A stretch of 19,342 bases of DNA from Methylobacter sp. (GCA_028714995.1 JAQTLI010000005.1:1-19342); one strand, 5' to 3'; shown: positions 1 to 8,437, numbered from the stretch's first letter. The notes: generated by a model not told the origin, from the sequence alone. A program made the numbers and translations.

Positions 1-1727
1 AATTGCATTTGATGCAATCGGGCGTAAGCCCCATTTTTCTCAATGAGCTCCCGGTGAGAGCCTCTTTCCACAATGCGGCCATGATCCATCACTAAAATCA
101 CATCGGCATTTTCAATAGTCGATAACCGGTGAGCAATAACCAAGGTTGTCCGATTGCTCATTACTTTTTGCAACGCAGCCTGTATAAATCGCTCTGATTC
201 TGTATCCAGTGCTGATGTTGCCTCATCCAATATCAATATCGGCGCATCTTTTAGCAATGCCCTGGCCAATGCCAGCCTTTGCCTTTGCCCGCCAGACAAC
301 TTGACGCCATTCTCGCCTATTTCAGTATCAAGCCCCTGTTCAAACTTACTAATAAATTCCATTGCGTAGGCATCTGTTGCTGCCGCCGTTATTTCATCTC
401 TGCTTGCTGTCGCTAACGATCCGTAGGCTATATTATTGGCTATCGTATCATTGAATAAAGTGACCTGCTGGTTAACCAGCGCCAACTGTTTCCTTAAATT
501 TACTAGCTCATAAGCATTTATTTCAACGCCATCGAGCAATATCTCACCAGTATCATGAGGATAGAAACGTGATACCAAATTAGCAAGCGTGCTTTTACCT
601 CCGCCAGAAGCCCCTACCAGTGCAATAGTCTGCCCCGGCTCAGCCTTAAAACTGATGTCTTTAAGTGCCGACTCATTTGCTCCCGGATACTGAAATGACA
701 GATTTTTAAATTCCAATGCTCCCTTGCATCTTTCGGCCTGATAAGACCCTTCATCCAACTCGCCTGGCTCATCCAAAATTTCAAATAACGATTCGGCAGC
801 GGCAATACCTTTTTGAATATCACCATTGGCATCACTCAACTGTCTAATGGGTCTCGGCAATAAAAATGCCGCTGTCAAGTAGCCCACAAACTCGCCAACA
901 CTGGCTTGCTTCATGAAAAACAATGCCATATACATTAAAAATGACAATGCAATCGCGATAATGAGTTGCATTATCGGATTATGTATAGCCAAAGTCGTTG
1001 ACAGCTTTAACGATTGCCGCCGATTAAACGAACTGCTTTCTAAAAATCGCCGCCGCTCATATTCTTCCCCGCCATAACTGCGCACCACCCGATGCCCGCC
1101 CACCAATTCCGAAGTAATATGCGTCATATCGCCTATCGATTCTTGAATTTTTTTGCTGATTCCCCGAAGACGCTTGCTGACATAACTGACCAGCGCCACG
1201 ATAATCGGCGTAATCGCCACAAAGACCAGCGACAACATCCAGTTAGAATAAAACAAATAGATCAACAAGCCTATGGCAGTAAAACCTTCGCGCACAAAGG
1301 TGCGCACCGCATCCGTGACGGCCTGGGTAACCTGTCCCACATTGTTGGTTATCCTTGAAATCATATAACCGCTGTTATTCGCATCAAAATACGCTGTTGG
1401 CAGTCGCGTATATTGGTCAAAAATTTCACAGCGCAGGGCATGCACAACATTGGTCGATACCTTGGCCAGAAAATAATTGCCCAAATAGGCGCCAATCCCG
1501 TGCACTACAATCAATCCGCTAAACAATAACGGCAAATAATACATACCCTCCCTTGATTCAGTTTGCAGCGTGTCGATGATATGTTTGATCAATGCCGCGA
1601 ATAAGGTCTGAGTACCTGAATACATCAGAAAACCGACAATACTAATCGCAAAAAGACCACGATGTGGCTTTACATAGGTCAATAGTCGCTTATATATTTG
1701 AACGCTTGCTGTGGATGTTTTGTTCAT
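1..1727 (-). CDS. msbA: Lipid A export ABC transporter MsbA (3' end cut by window)
   Basis: This is a fused half-transporter that flips lipid A-core across the inner membrane using ATP, working as a homodimer. The ATG at 1727 opens a frame that stays open to the left edge, giving 575 visible residues against about 582 in E. coli MsbA, so only a few C-terminal residues are missing. The first ~300 residues are the membrane domain. The ATPase domain follows, with Walker A GASGGGKST at about residues 372-380, the ABC signature LSGGQ at about 477-481, Walker B LILDEATSALD near 500, and the H-loop in VIAHRLST. Its position downstream of glycosyltransferase and ligase genes fits export of the finished core. 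It lies 57 bases after the upstream glycosyltransferase gene and may be read with it. The family call is secure. MsbA rather than another exporter rests on length and context. Confidence 0.93.
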   Translation of the reverse strand, partial: MNKTSTASVQIYKRLLTYVKPHRGLFAISIVGFLMYSGTQTLFAALIKHIIDTLQTESREGMYYLPLLFSGLIVVHGIGAYLGNYFLAKVSTNVVHALRCEIFDQYTRLPTAYFDANNSGYMISRITNNVGQVTQAVTDAVRTFVREGFTAIGLLIYLFYSNWMLSLVFVAITPIIVALVSYVSKRLRGISKKIQESIGDMTHITSELVGGHRVVRSYGGEEYERRRFLESSSFNRRQSLKLSTTLAIHNPIMQLIIAIALSFLMYMALFFMKQASVGEFVGYLTAAFLLPRPIRQLSDANGDIQKGIAAAESLFEILDEPGELDEGSYQAERCKGALEFKNLSFQYPGANESALKDISFKAEPGQTIALVGASGGGKSTLANLVSRFYPHDTGEILLDGVEINAYELVNLRKQLALVNQQVTLFNDTIANNIAYGSLATASRDEITAAATDAYAMEFISKFEQGLDTEIGENGVKLSGGQRQRLALARALLKDAPILILDEATSALDTESERFIQAALQKVMSNRTTLVIAHRLSTIENADVILVMDHGRIVERGSHRELIEKNGAYARLHQMQ

Positions 1728-1784
1728 ATTTTTGGAGATTTCATTAACGGGTGAAGCTATTCCAGCCTGTGTTAAGTTATGGAA

Positions 1785-2603
1785 TTACTCAAGATACTGG
1801 GAAACGCCTTTTTTTGCGAGAATAAAATCCTGGTTGTTTAAGCGTTTTAGCAATCGCTGATAATTAACATCTTGCTTGCTTTTGTCATTATGAGGATGCC
1901 ATAGATGCAACACAGGCACAGCAAATCGCCCTTCTTTCCGCTTAATGCCAGCATGTATTAAACGAATAACCAAATCAGAATCCTCAAAACCCCAGCCTTC
2001 AAAAAGTTCGTCAAAACCATTTACCCGAAAAAAGTCACGTCTCCATATGGCTAGATTGCATGTCATGGCTTTTTCCCACTTTTGGGGCTGCAGCTTCCTT
2101 AAAGGACCCAGTGGAAGCCGAATAAACGCGGAAATTCTATTTATTTTATTTTGTAGCCAGAGGGCAATAAAATAGCCAAGGGTTTTTTGATGTAATGAAA
2201 TGTGTTTTTCAATGATTTCCCGTGTAAACGCCTGGCTCAATAACACCCTATTCCCAGGCACAAAACATCCAGACATGGCAAGCTGTCGATGCGTAGTGAT
2301 GAAATCTGGCCTAAGAACGCAGTCGCCATCAATGAACAACAAATATTCGCCCTTGCTGACGGCAACAGCCTTATTTCTGATAGTTCCAGCTCTAAAACCC
2401 CTGTCGTCATGATGAACGTATTGAATAGGTACCGGACTTTTGGTACAAAAGGATTGCGTTAAATTCAGATTGGCTAGTACAGATCCATCATCAGCGATGA
2501 TAATTTCAAAATTATTGTCATTTTGGACAAATAAACTTTCCAGACAAAGATTTAATGCGGCAGGCCAGTTATAGGTCGTTACAATAACAGATATTAAATT
2601 CAT
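1785..2603 (-). CDS. Glycosyltransferase family 2, LPS core type
   Basis: A 272-residue GT-A fold glycosyltransferase, predicted to act at the cytoplasmic face and add one sugar to a lipopolysaccharide core or similar glycan. The N-terminus VIVTTYNWP is typical of GT2. The nucleotide-sugar and metal site is seen as FIDGDC, with the DxD aspartates at residues 92 and 94. A second motif, GWGFEDSD near residues 203-210, matches the C-terminal part found in galactosyltransferase-like GT2/GT7 proteins. There are no obvious membrane helices. It begins two bases after the stop of the upstream WaaE-like gene, so the two are almost certainly co-transcribed and perhaps translationally coupled. Donor and acceptor sugars cannot be read from the sequence, so no gene symbol is given. 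Confidence 0.88.
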   Translation of the reverse strand: MNLISVIVTTYNWPAALNLCLESLFVQNDNNFEIIIADDGSVLANLNLTQSFCTKSPVPIQYVHHDDRGFRAGTIRNKAVAVSKGEYLLFIDGDCVLRPDFITTHRQLAMSGCFVPGNRVLLSQAFTREIIEKHISLHQKTLGYFIALWLQNKINRISAFIRLPLGPLRKLQPQKWEKAMTCNLAIWRRDFFRVNGFDELFEGWGFEDSDLVIRLIHAGIKRKEGRFAVPVLHLWHPHNDKSKQDVNYQRLLKRLNNQDFILAKKGVSQYLE

Positions 2604-2605
2604 TA

Positions 2606-3352
2606 CTACTGTGCTTGTCGGCTTTGTAATTCGAGCAATTTAGCGTACTTATAATAAGTTCCTTCAGCATTAGAAATTGAAAGCATCAGACCTTGTCGCC
2701 CATCTATGATGGCTAATTTAAGGAAATAGGTGCGCATAAAAGTCCACAGTGCCTTAAAAATGGCTTTGCTTAGGGATGATCGAATCCCCTTTTGATAAAG
2801 CTTTTCTGCGCCTAAGGATGAATAGCAATTTACTTTCTGCAGTACTTCATCCAGATTTACAAAAGCATCATGAAGCAGCGGAGCGCTTAACTGACTGATT
2901 TGTCCCTGAACAATAATACGCTCATGAACGACTGAATCAGTAAATCGGCCGCAATCTCGACGAAACAACCTAAGCACATGATCAGGCCACCATCCGCCAT
3001 GTCGTATTTGCCTGCCGCAATAACTGGAAAGGCGGGGAATTTCATAACCATGAAACTGTTCTTGCTGAAGAGCCTTTTCGATCTCCGCCCTTAATTCCGC
3101 GGTTACCATTTCGTCGGCATCAATTGACAAAACCCAATCGCCCTTGGCTTTATCCAAGGCTCGCTGTTTCTGAACGCCAAAACCCGGCCAGTCTGTTTCA
3201 TATACTTTATCGGTATATTGACGACAGATGGATACCGTATCATCTTGACTACCTGAATCCAGAACGATTATTTCATCAGCCCATGAAACTGATTCCAAGC
3301 ATCGCCCAATATGAGACGCTTCATTTTTTGTGATAATGATTACGCTAAACAT
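2606..3352 (-). CDS. WaaE/KdtX-like LPS core glycosyltransferase (GT2)
   Basis: A 248-residue GT2 enzyme of the WaaE (KdtX) type. These enzymes add a beta-1,4-glucose or similar hexose to inner-core heptose of lipopolysaccharide from the cytoplasmic side. The start FSVIIITKNEASHIGRCLES and the stretch ADEIIVLDSGSQDDT are characteristic. The DxD is in LSIDADEMV (D78, D80), and the later RLSSYCGRQIRHGGWWPD region is also typical. Its ATG overlaps the last 8 bases of the upstream ligase gene, which suggests translational coupling, and its stop lies two bases before the next glycosyltransferase. Subfamily assignment is good. The exact sugar and linkage are inferred from family members only. Confidence 0.9.
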   Translation of the reverse strand: MFSVIIITKNEASHIGRCLESVSWADEIIVLDSGSQDDTVSICRQYTDKVYETDWPGFGVQKQRALDKAKGDWVLSIDADEMVTAELRAEIEKALQQEQFHGYEIPRLSSYCGRQIRHGGWWPDHVLRLFRRDCGRFTDSVVHERIIVQGQISQLSAPLLHDAFVNLDEVLQKVNCYSSLGAEKLYQKGIRSSLSKAIFKALWTFMRTYFLKLAIIDGRQGLMLSISNAEGTYYKYAKLLELQSRQAQ

Positions 3353-4556
3353 TGCTAATTATAACTTTATTGTCTGATCCAAGAGCAGCAAAACACAAGG
3401 CTATCATGCCGGCATACCAGTGCCCCTCGGTGTGATCAAAGAATGGCGTATTGAATAAACTGGTAATGAACAATGAAATAAGAAGCCCTTGAGCAAGCCA
3501 CTTTTCATTATCAGGCAATTTTCCGGCGTAATAGAGTTGGCTTGCGAGAAATCCCAGGTACACCAGCAGTCCAAATAAACCTAACTGGACGCCAATCATG
3601 AGAAATTCATTATGAGGATTTTTCGCTATAAACCGCTCGCCTATGGCAATTCGTTGATATTCTTTAGCAAAACTACCCGTGCCATGCCCTAACATGGGCT
3701 TTTCAGCCATCAGTTTTAATGAATATTTCCAAAAAGTATATCGCTGCCCCATAGAAGATTCAGTTTGTTCAGGAACGGGCTGTAAATAAGCTTGAGTATT
3801 AGCAACACCTTCGGTAATTCGGCTACCTTTATTAGAAAAATTAATGAAAAGTACTAACAAGACAGTGACAACAGCTCCAGTGAGTAAGCATTCTTTAATA
3901 GTCAGTCGTTGTATAGCAAATAATAAAATTAAGGCGACGATAATTAATTGTCCAGTACGACCTGCCACTACAAAAAAAAGATTGTATAGACACAATATCA
4001 ATAAAGTTAAATACAGTATTCCATGACGCTTATCATCATAAACTTTGTGCATGCAAAAAAAAGCAAAGAAAGAGATGAAAATACCATGAGTAATTCGGCT
4101 CTTGTAGGAAGGATCGCCTTGTCCATTCAAATTAAAAATTCCAAAATCCATTAGATAAGAAATTAATAATGTAGCGACCGATGCGGTAATAAACGCACGC
4201 CATGCCCAGTAGCGATAACGCTCTGTCGTTAAAAACGAAATTAAAACAGGAATAAAAAATAACTCTCTGTATTTGCTTATCATAGAAAAAGCATCGCTAC
4301 CTACTGCACTTCCGTAACTCAAACCCACAATAAAACACCCATATAGAAGCAGTGCCCATAACGCCACAGGATATTTTTTTAATATGTCAGGCAGGCCTCT
4401 AAACTGGGCAGAAACCAACCATAATAAGCCCAATACAACCGATAAAATAATCGCTAAACTGGTGGAAAAATAGATGGTAACAATAAATAAAGCCGTAAAA
4501 ACTCCTCCTGCTTTAATCGCCTTTAATTGTATTTTCTTGAATGCTTCAATAGACAT
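3345..4556 (-). CDS. O-antigen ligase / polymerase family protein (WaaL/Wzy type)
   Basis: A 403-residue polytopic inner-membrane protein, rich in hydrophobic helices from residue ~15 to the end, with one long periplasmic loop around residues 240-315. The loop and following helix contain the pattern of the Wzy_C domain: RYTFWKYSLKLMAEKPMLGHG, then NPHNEFLMIGVQLG with His315, matching the conserved periplasmic His of WaaL ligases. Arg200 in VAGRTGQ fits the other conserved basic position. Family members transfer undecaprenyl-linked glycan onto lipid A-core, or polymerise O-units. Ligase is favoured here because the neighbours are core glycosyltransferases and msbA, with no wzx, but the two cannot be separated firmly. 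No clear Shine-Dalgarno sequence precedes the ATG, so the start is less certain than the rest. The pseudogene upstream ends 14 bases before it. Confidence 0.85.
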   Translation of the reverse strand: MSIEAFKKIQLKAIKAGGVFTALFIVTIYFSTSLAIILSVVLGLLWLVSAQFRGLPDILKKYPVALWALLLYGCFIVGLSYGSAVGSDAFSMISKYRELFFIPVLISFLTTERYRYWAWRAFITASVATLLISYLMDFGIFNLNGQGDPSYKSRITHGIFISFFAFFCMHKVYDDKRHGILYLTLLILCLYNLFFVVAGRTGQLIIVALILLFAIQRLTIKECLLTGAVVTVLLVLFINFSNKGSRITEGVANTQAYLQPVPEQTESSMGQRYTFWKYSLKLMAEKPMLGHGTGSFAKEYQRIAIGERFIAKNPHNEFLMIGVQLGLFGLLVYLGFLASQLYYAGKLPDNEKWLAQGLLISLFITSLFNTPFFDHTEGHWYAGMIALCFAALGSDNKVIISNV

Positions 4557-4570
4557 TTAATGCAAAATAG

Positions 4571-5331
4571 TTAAAAATTATTATATAAATCAACGAGTTT
4601 ATTCGTCATAGCATCAATCCATTAATATTGCTTAGATAACTCAAAGGAATTATCTTCAAGTTCTTATTTAAGTCGCTTATCATCTAACGTCCTTGAAATA
4701 GCTTCCGCCATTGCAGCCGTGTTTTTAGGAGGAATGACAAGGTCGTCATTTCATCTTTAACAAGTTCAGTTGATCCATCTGCGTCAGTAGAATCTGCCGT
4801 TTTGAGCATAGTAAAAGCTTATGACACAATCTTTGACTGTGCTTCAGAGTCAATTGAAGCAACCACTACTAAATTCGCTAAATGAGTAAATGCAGCTATG
4901 TCTTCCCAATAACCTGTTATGGAGAAATCTTTTCCGATGCCGTATTGCTTAATTGGCCCGTAAAATTGTTTTTCTAAATTTTTATTATCTATACCTTCAT
5001 CAATTATAAAAAGTTTGATGGGGTCTTTTTGCTCTAAGATAATTCATGCTGCCTCTAAAAAATATATTTATCCTTTATCTTCCCGAATCATGTCGATATT
5101 AACAACATCACTGTCAGCAATAGCAAATCTTGTTCTTAAATAAGCCGAATCTACAGCGGAATTAAATTTATTAACATCGATACCTTCTCCCAACAATGAT
5201 TTTATCTTTATTGATGTCCGCTGTTCCCAGAATATTTTTGATGGCATGAACAGCAGCCATAATTTGTGCTTATGTTGATTGAGATAAATGGTTTCTAAAA
5301 CCGTTCTAAACTCTTGCCCACTCCAACTCAT
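4571..5331 (-). pseudogene. Decayed GT4 glycosyltransferase
   Basis: This stretch has no intact gene, but the minus strand carries ordered remains of a GT4 (RfaG-like) glycosyltransferase. Reading 5' to 3': SWSGQEFRTVLETIYLNQ (the usual WGGQE...LNQ.GH start); a break where roughly 90 residues are gone; AIKNILG...KDKII in another frame; GEGIDVNKF; a stop at 5068 straight after IREDKG; FLEAA; EQKDPIKLFII; a GYWEDIAAF segment; SIDSEAQSKIVS; a shift; then IPPKNTAAMAEAISRTLDD and a C-terminal LVDLYNN ending at TAA 4571. At least five in-frame stops, a large deletion and several frameshifts are visible. The remains are in the same orientation as the flanking LPS genes, so it was probably once part of that operon. 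Its loss would remove one sugar addition step. The start is set by the last ATG of the heptamer repeat and is only nominal. Confidence 0.85.
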
Positions 5332-5377
5332 TCTGCATTCTGCATTCTGCATTCTGCATTCTGCATTCTGCATTCTG
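5329..5377. repeat. Tandem repeat, 7 copies of a 7-bp unit (CATTCTG)
   Basis: Seven perfect head-to-tail copies of CATTCTG (CAGAATG on the minus strand), 49 bases in all, lie between the GT9 stop at 5402 and the remains of the GT4 gene. Each minus-strand copy holds an ATG. Because 7 is not a multiple of 3, successive ATGs fall in all three frames. The innermost ATG (5331-5329) is in frame with the GT4 remnant. Such repeats can change copy number by slipped-strand mispairing. Confidence 0.95.
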
Positions 5378-5401
5378 TGTAAAGTATATTGATATTCTCG
5401 C

Positions 5402-6508
5402 TTAGTTTTCTTTTTGCAAAATCGACAAGGCAATATCTTGTATTTTTTTAGCCGACAACCTGTTAAGGCAATCACTTTGACTTAAGCGGTGACGATTACA
5501 GCCTTCTTGATGGCAAGGCACACATATGCCTTTTCCTTGTACTAAAAATACATTATTAACTTGCTGAGTACCTACCTTATGAAAAGGGTTTATGTTTTGG
5601 TGGTAATCAACAGGCCAGGGCGCCCATTTTACAGGATTGGTTGGGCCATAAAGTGCAATCACCGGAATTCCGGTTGAAGCAGCCAAGTGAGTGATGCCGG
5701 TATCAGGGCCGATATATAATTTTGCCTGGGTAATAATGTAGGCTAGCTGTGCCAACGAAACCTGGCCTGCCAGATTGATCGTATCCTCGGGAAGCTGACG
5801 TTGAATGTTGGCGACATAATCAATTTCCTCCTTTGCAGGGCCGCCCGAAAGAACCAGTTTTACCCCTATTTCCTTGAGATAATGGCCTATTTCTACCCAG
5901 CCATCTACAGTCCATTGCTTGTATGTCCACTGTGGATGCGGGTGCAGCACAGCATAGCCGTTATTATCAGCCAAAAAAGGGAATTGCTCTGTTAGCTGAT
6001 GAACATTCCCGATTTGCGGCGGAACCAGTGAATAGCTACGTGGAACATCAATCAAATCCAGTAACTTCAAGTGCTGCAAAACAGTATGGGTATTGTCGTC
6101 ATCAAACTCTATCCACCGTTGAGCAAAAAAACGTTTCCACCAACCTTTTGTATTTTTCGGCGGTATTGCGGCAATTCGCAATGGCGCTGCGAGTAATCCG
6201 TACAAAAAGGGTCGATCCCCTGTCTGCGTAACCATGGCAAAATCATACCGCCTGAATAATTGTCTAAATAATTGCCGATAATCAGCCAACTTAGGACGGT
6301 TAGGCGTGGTAATAATATGACTAATGTCCGGATTACCTTCAAGCATTGAAGCAGTATTGCTATACACTAAAACGTCTATCTGAGCATCTGGATAAGCCTG
6401 TCGCAACGAATGAAATAAAGGCGTAGTCAACAATACATCACCGAGGTATTGCATCACGACTACCAGAATTTTTGTTGGCTTTGGCTGTAAAGATTGGTAG
6501 CTTTCCAT
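5402..6508 (-). CDS. Glycosyltransferase family 9, heptosyltransferase (WaaQ-like)
   Basis: A 368-residue GT-B protein of family 9, which transfers ADP-heptose to the inner core of lipopolysaccharide in the cytoplasm. The N-terminal ILVVVMQYLGDVLLTTPLF and the C-terminal-domain motif YIGPDTGITHLAAS with ALYGPTNP are diagnostic. A cysteine-rich tail, CVPCHQEGC...SDCL (Cys 329, 332, 337, 347), is seen in WaaQ/heptosyltransferase III-type members and may hold a metal or disulfides. Length suits the family. It is the first visible gene of the LPS cluster, and its stop lies 24 bases before the heptamer repeat. Only weak purine-rich sequence precedes the ATG. The GT9 call is firm. Heptosyltransferase III rather than I or II is a guess from the Cys tail. 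Confidence 0.88.
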   Translation of the reverse strand: MESYQSLQPKPTKILVVVMQYLGDVLLTTPLFHSLRQAYPDAQIDVLVYSNTASMLEGNPDISHIITTPNRPKLADYRQLFRQLFRRYDFAMVTQTGDRPFLYGLLAAPLRIAAIPPKNTKGWWKRFFAQRWIEFDDDNTHTVLQHLKLLDLIDVPRSYSLVPPQIGNVHQLTEQFPFLADNNGYAVLHPHPQWTYKQWTVDGWVEIGHYLKEIGVKLVLSGGPAKEEIDYVANIQRQLPEDTINLAGQVSLAQLAYIITQAKLYIGPDTGITHLAASTGIPVIALYGPTNPVKWAPWPVDYHQNINPFHKVGTQQVNNVFLVQGKGICVPCHQEGCNRHRLSQSDCLNRLSAKKIQDIALSILQKEN

Positions 6509-6616
6509 CTATTAAATTATTTTCCGGCGAGCATCAAGCAGATCATTGAATACAACGCGACTCAATTAACTACTTACAATAAAATCAGCGCCGAAATAAT
6601 AATCTAAAACCCATCC

Positions 6617-7042
6617 TTAAACCTCTGCTCCATTCATCCAGAGATCATGCTTATTGCACATACTCAAGGCATAAATCGGACCGCTGTAATCATGTAGTGT
6701 ATATGTTGATATTGCTGCCTTGTCATTGGTCGGATTAAAGAGGTATTCATCTATAAATTTATAGTTTTGATCCAGTAAAACATGCTTAACAATATAGTGT
6801 TCGTAGCCTTTCATTTCATGAGCTGTTACGATTTTTACAGTTACTTTACCTCCCGTTTTTTCTATTTCAATGCTGGGCAAATGCGTTGCAACCTTGTCAC
6901 TCCAGCGACCTGGCGCTTCCTTTGTATAATAAATGTCTCTTGCTGCCACCTGCTTGCTATTGTCAGCCAGCGCCATTGCTGGCGCAACCATGCTGACACC
7001 AACTCCTGCTATACTTAAACGAATAAAATCACGACGTTCCAT
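6617..7042 (-). CDS. Tat-exported superoxide reductase-like protein (desulfoferrodoxin/neelaredoxin iron domain)
   Basis: A 141-residue protein with a twin-arginine leader (ERRDFIRLSIAGVG) and a likely cleavage site after ALA at residue 26, so it should be folded with its cofactor and exported to the periplasm. The mature part resembles the class II iron domain of superoxide reductases, which reduce superoxide to peroxide. All five expected ligands can be placed: His54 (ATHLP), His75 (AHEM), His82 (EHYI), Cys129 and His132 (CNKHDLW). The Glu-Lys pair that precedes the first His in classical enzymes is absent (here Ala-Thr), so activity may differ. There is no N-terminal rubredoxin-like domain. 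A good ribosome site, AAGGAAG, sits 4 bases before the ATG. It follows the membrane gene at 7140-7925 by 97 bases. An iron-carrier or other redox role is possible. Confidence 0.8.
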   Translation of the reverse strand: MERRDFIRLSIAGVGVSMVAPAMALADNSKQVAARDIYYTKEAPGRWSDKVATHLPSIEIEKTGGKVTVKIVTAHEMKGYEHYIVKHVLLDQNYKFIDEYLFNPTNDKAAISTYTLHDYSGPIYALSMCNKHDLWMNGAEV

Positions 7043-7139
7043 AATACTTCCTTTTTTGATGACTGATCACCCCCTGTTTATAGCGAGGGAGCTCATAAAT
7101 TATCTAGCGCAAACGAACTACGCGATATTATATTTTACC

Positions 7140-7925
7140 TTATTCATTGCCCGCGCCTTGATATGCATTTTTCCGCAATTTGCCTGATTTTAACCAGTTG
7201 CGAACATTCTTCGCTCCTCTTAATACTGGCGCAGCACCGCCCATAGCTACTGCGTCAACCAGACAATACCAGGCAGCAACCCCGCTGGGCGGATTCCCTT
7301 GGGGCAAACCCAGAACAGGATCTATTGCTGCCCATGTCCAGGTTCCAACTGCTGTGCCAATTAATTCCAGCCATGTGGTAATAAAAAAGGCCGCTAGATA
7401 AACCATCGGTGAGCGACCTTTAAAAAGATAGCCCAAAAAAACACAAAACAGTAGCGCGCCGACTGAATCACCCTGCTCGGCATAACCACTAATTCCCCAA
7501 ATTGACCAGGCACCGCATGCCAATACCACAAATGTTGCGATTACTCTGGCATATCGTAGAAAGAGGCCGGAACGGCCCAGCGCAACAGCAGTCAGATAAA
7601 CCATGCCGTGACCGGGAGGCACATACGCTGGCACGTTCTCAAACCGGTAAGTATATCCGCCCATAAAAGGCGATGCAAAATGCTCGCCGATAGTGGCAAA
7701 AATGACGGCAATGACAACCTGCATTCTTATTTCCCTATTTTCCCCGAGCAACCATCCAATCAAAAACACCCATCCACAAACACCAAGGGCATTTTGCTTT
7801 TCCAAACTCGCATTCGCATCACTAATCAAACAGACCGCCACGCAAAAGAAAGTAAAAGCTGCTATAAAATAATCCCGTTTTCTATGAGCATAGGCAACGT
7901 TAACTTGTGGAAAATGACGCAGCAC
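7140..7925 (-). CDS. Polytopic membrane protein of unknown function
   Basis: I do not recognise this 261-residue protein. It has about six or seven hydrophobic segments (approximately residues 18-35, 47-61, 68-85, 106-117, 127-146, 155-168, 175-196). Between or within them lie pointed motifs: GEHFASPFMGGYTYRFENVP (81-99 region, Glu81, His82), YVPPGHG (101-107, His106), WLELIGT (185-191, Glu187) and LPQGNPPSGVAAWYCLVDA (207-225). Buried Glu, His and Asp with Gly/Pro turns suggest an intramembrane enzyme or metal site rather than a simple channel. There is a faint likeness to the Gly-Tyr motif of CruF-type carotenoid hydratases, but not enough to name it. The start is a GTG with AGAGGT 7 bases upstream. 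It is flanked by yqaA (72 bases upstream) and the superoxide reductase-like gene on the same strand. Confidence 0.75.
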   Translation of the reverse strand: MLRHFPQVNVAYAHRKRDYFIAAFTFFCVAVCLISDANASLEKQNALGVCGWVFLIGWLLGENREIRMQVVIAVIFATIGEHFASPFMGGYTYRFENVPAYVPPGHGMVYLTAVALGRSGLFLRYARVIATFVVLACGAWSIWGISGYAEQGDSVGALLFCVFLGYLFKGRSPMVYLAAFFITTWLELIGTAVGTWTWAAIDPVLGLPQGNPPSGVAAWYCLVDAVAMGGAAPVLRGAKNVRNWLKSGKLRKNAYQGAGNE

Positions 7926-7997
7926 AACGGCGACCTCTTTTGAGTTTAAATTTTATTATTGTTAAGCCTAGTATTGGCCAGACCTATTCTTCCGGAT

Positions 7998-8423
7998 TCA
8001 TATAAACATCCAGGCTATCACCGCGTATCTGCCAAACTTACCTAACAATATGATTAAGCAAGCATGGATGAATGGGAGCTTTAGCCATCCGCCAGCAAAA
8101 CACAATGCATCCCCGACTACTGGCAACCATGAAAAAAACAGCGCCCACATGCCCCTTCTTCTTACCAGGTCAAGTGCTTTCTGTTTTTTTTCTGATAAAA
8201 GCGTGGCAACTGGAAATTTTTTAGCCGCTAACATGCCTAATCCCCATGTTGTCATAGCGCCTAAGGTATTGCCCACAGTTGCAACGACGACCAACTGCTC
8301 AGCCTGATAATGTCCTTCCGATACCATGTAAGCCAAAACCGCTTCTGAACCGCCGGGGGCAATCGTTGACGATATAAATGCGCTTACAAACAACCCTCCT
8401 ATTTCGATCAATGTCTCTTGCAC
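7998..8423 (-). CDS. yqaA: YqaA family membrane protein (SNARE-associated/DedA-like)
   Basis: A 141-residue inner-membrane protein of the YqaA branch of the DedA-like (VTT/SNARE-associated) superfamily. Some relatives act as lipid scramblases or flippases; YqaA itself has no settled role. Matches to YqaA include SSTIAPGGSEAVL near the N-terminus, GNTLGAMTTWGLG, and WLPVVGDALCFAGGWLKLP towards the C-terminus. The frame can be extended to a GTG at 8462, but that codon lies inside the terminator hairpin of the upstream gene. The GTG at 8423, preceded by GAGAG and a 5-base spacer, gives 141 residues, close to the 142 of E. coli YqaA, and is preferred. Any promoter must therefore lie within or upstream of the terminator, or the gene depends on readthrough. 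Confidence 0.85.
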   Translation of the reverse strand: MQETLIEIGGLFVSAFISSTIAPGGSEAVLAYMVSEGHYQAEQLVVVATVGNTLGAMTTWGLGMLAAKKFPVATLLSEKKQKALDLVRRRGMWALFFSWLPVVGDALCFAGGWLKLPFIHACLIILLGKFGRYAVIAWMFI

Positions 8424-8437
8424 TTTTTCTCTCAAAA

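Noticed and set aside
5068..5475. A 135-codon minus-strand frame running through the heptamer repeat and overlapping the GT9 gene
   Set aside because: Its N-terminal part is the out-of-frame end of GT9 and the repeat. The remainder is a fragment of the decayed GT4 gene, so it is not a gene of its own.
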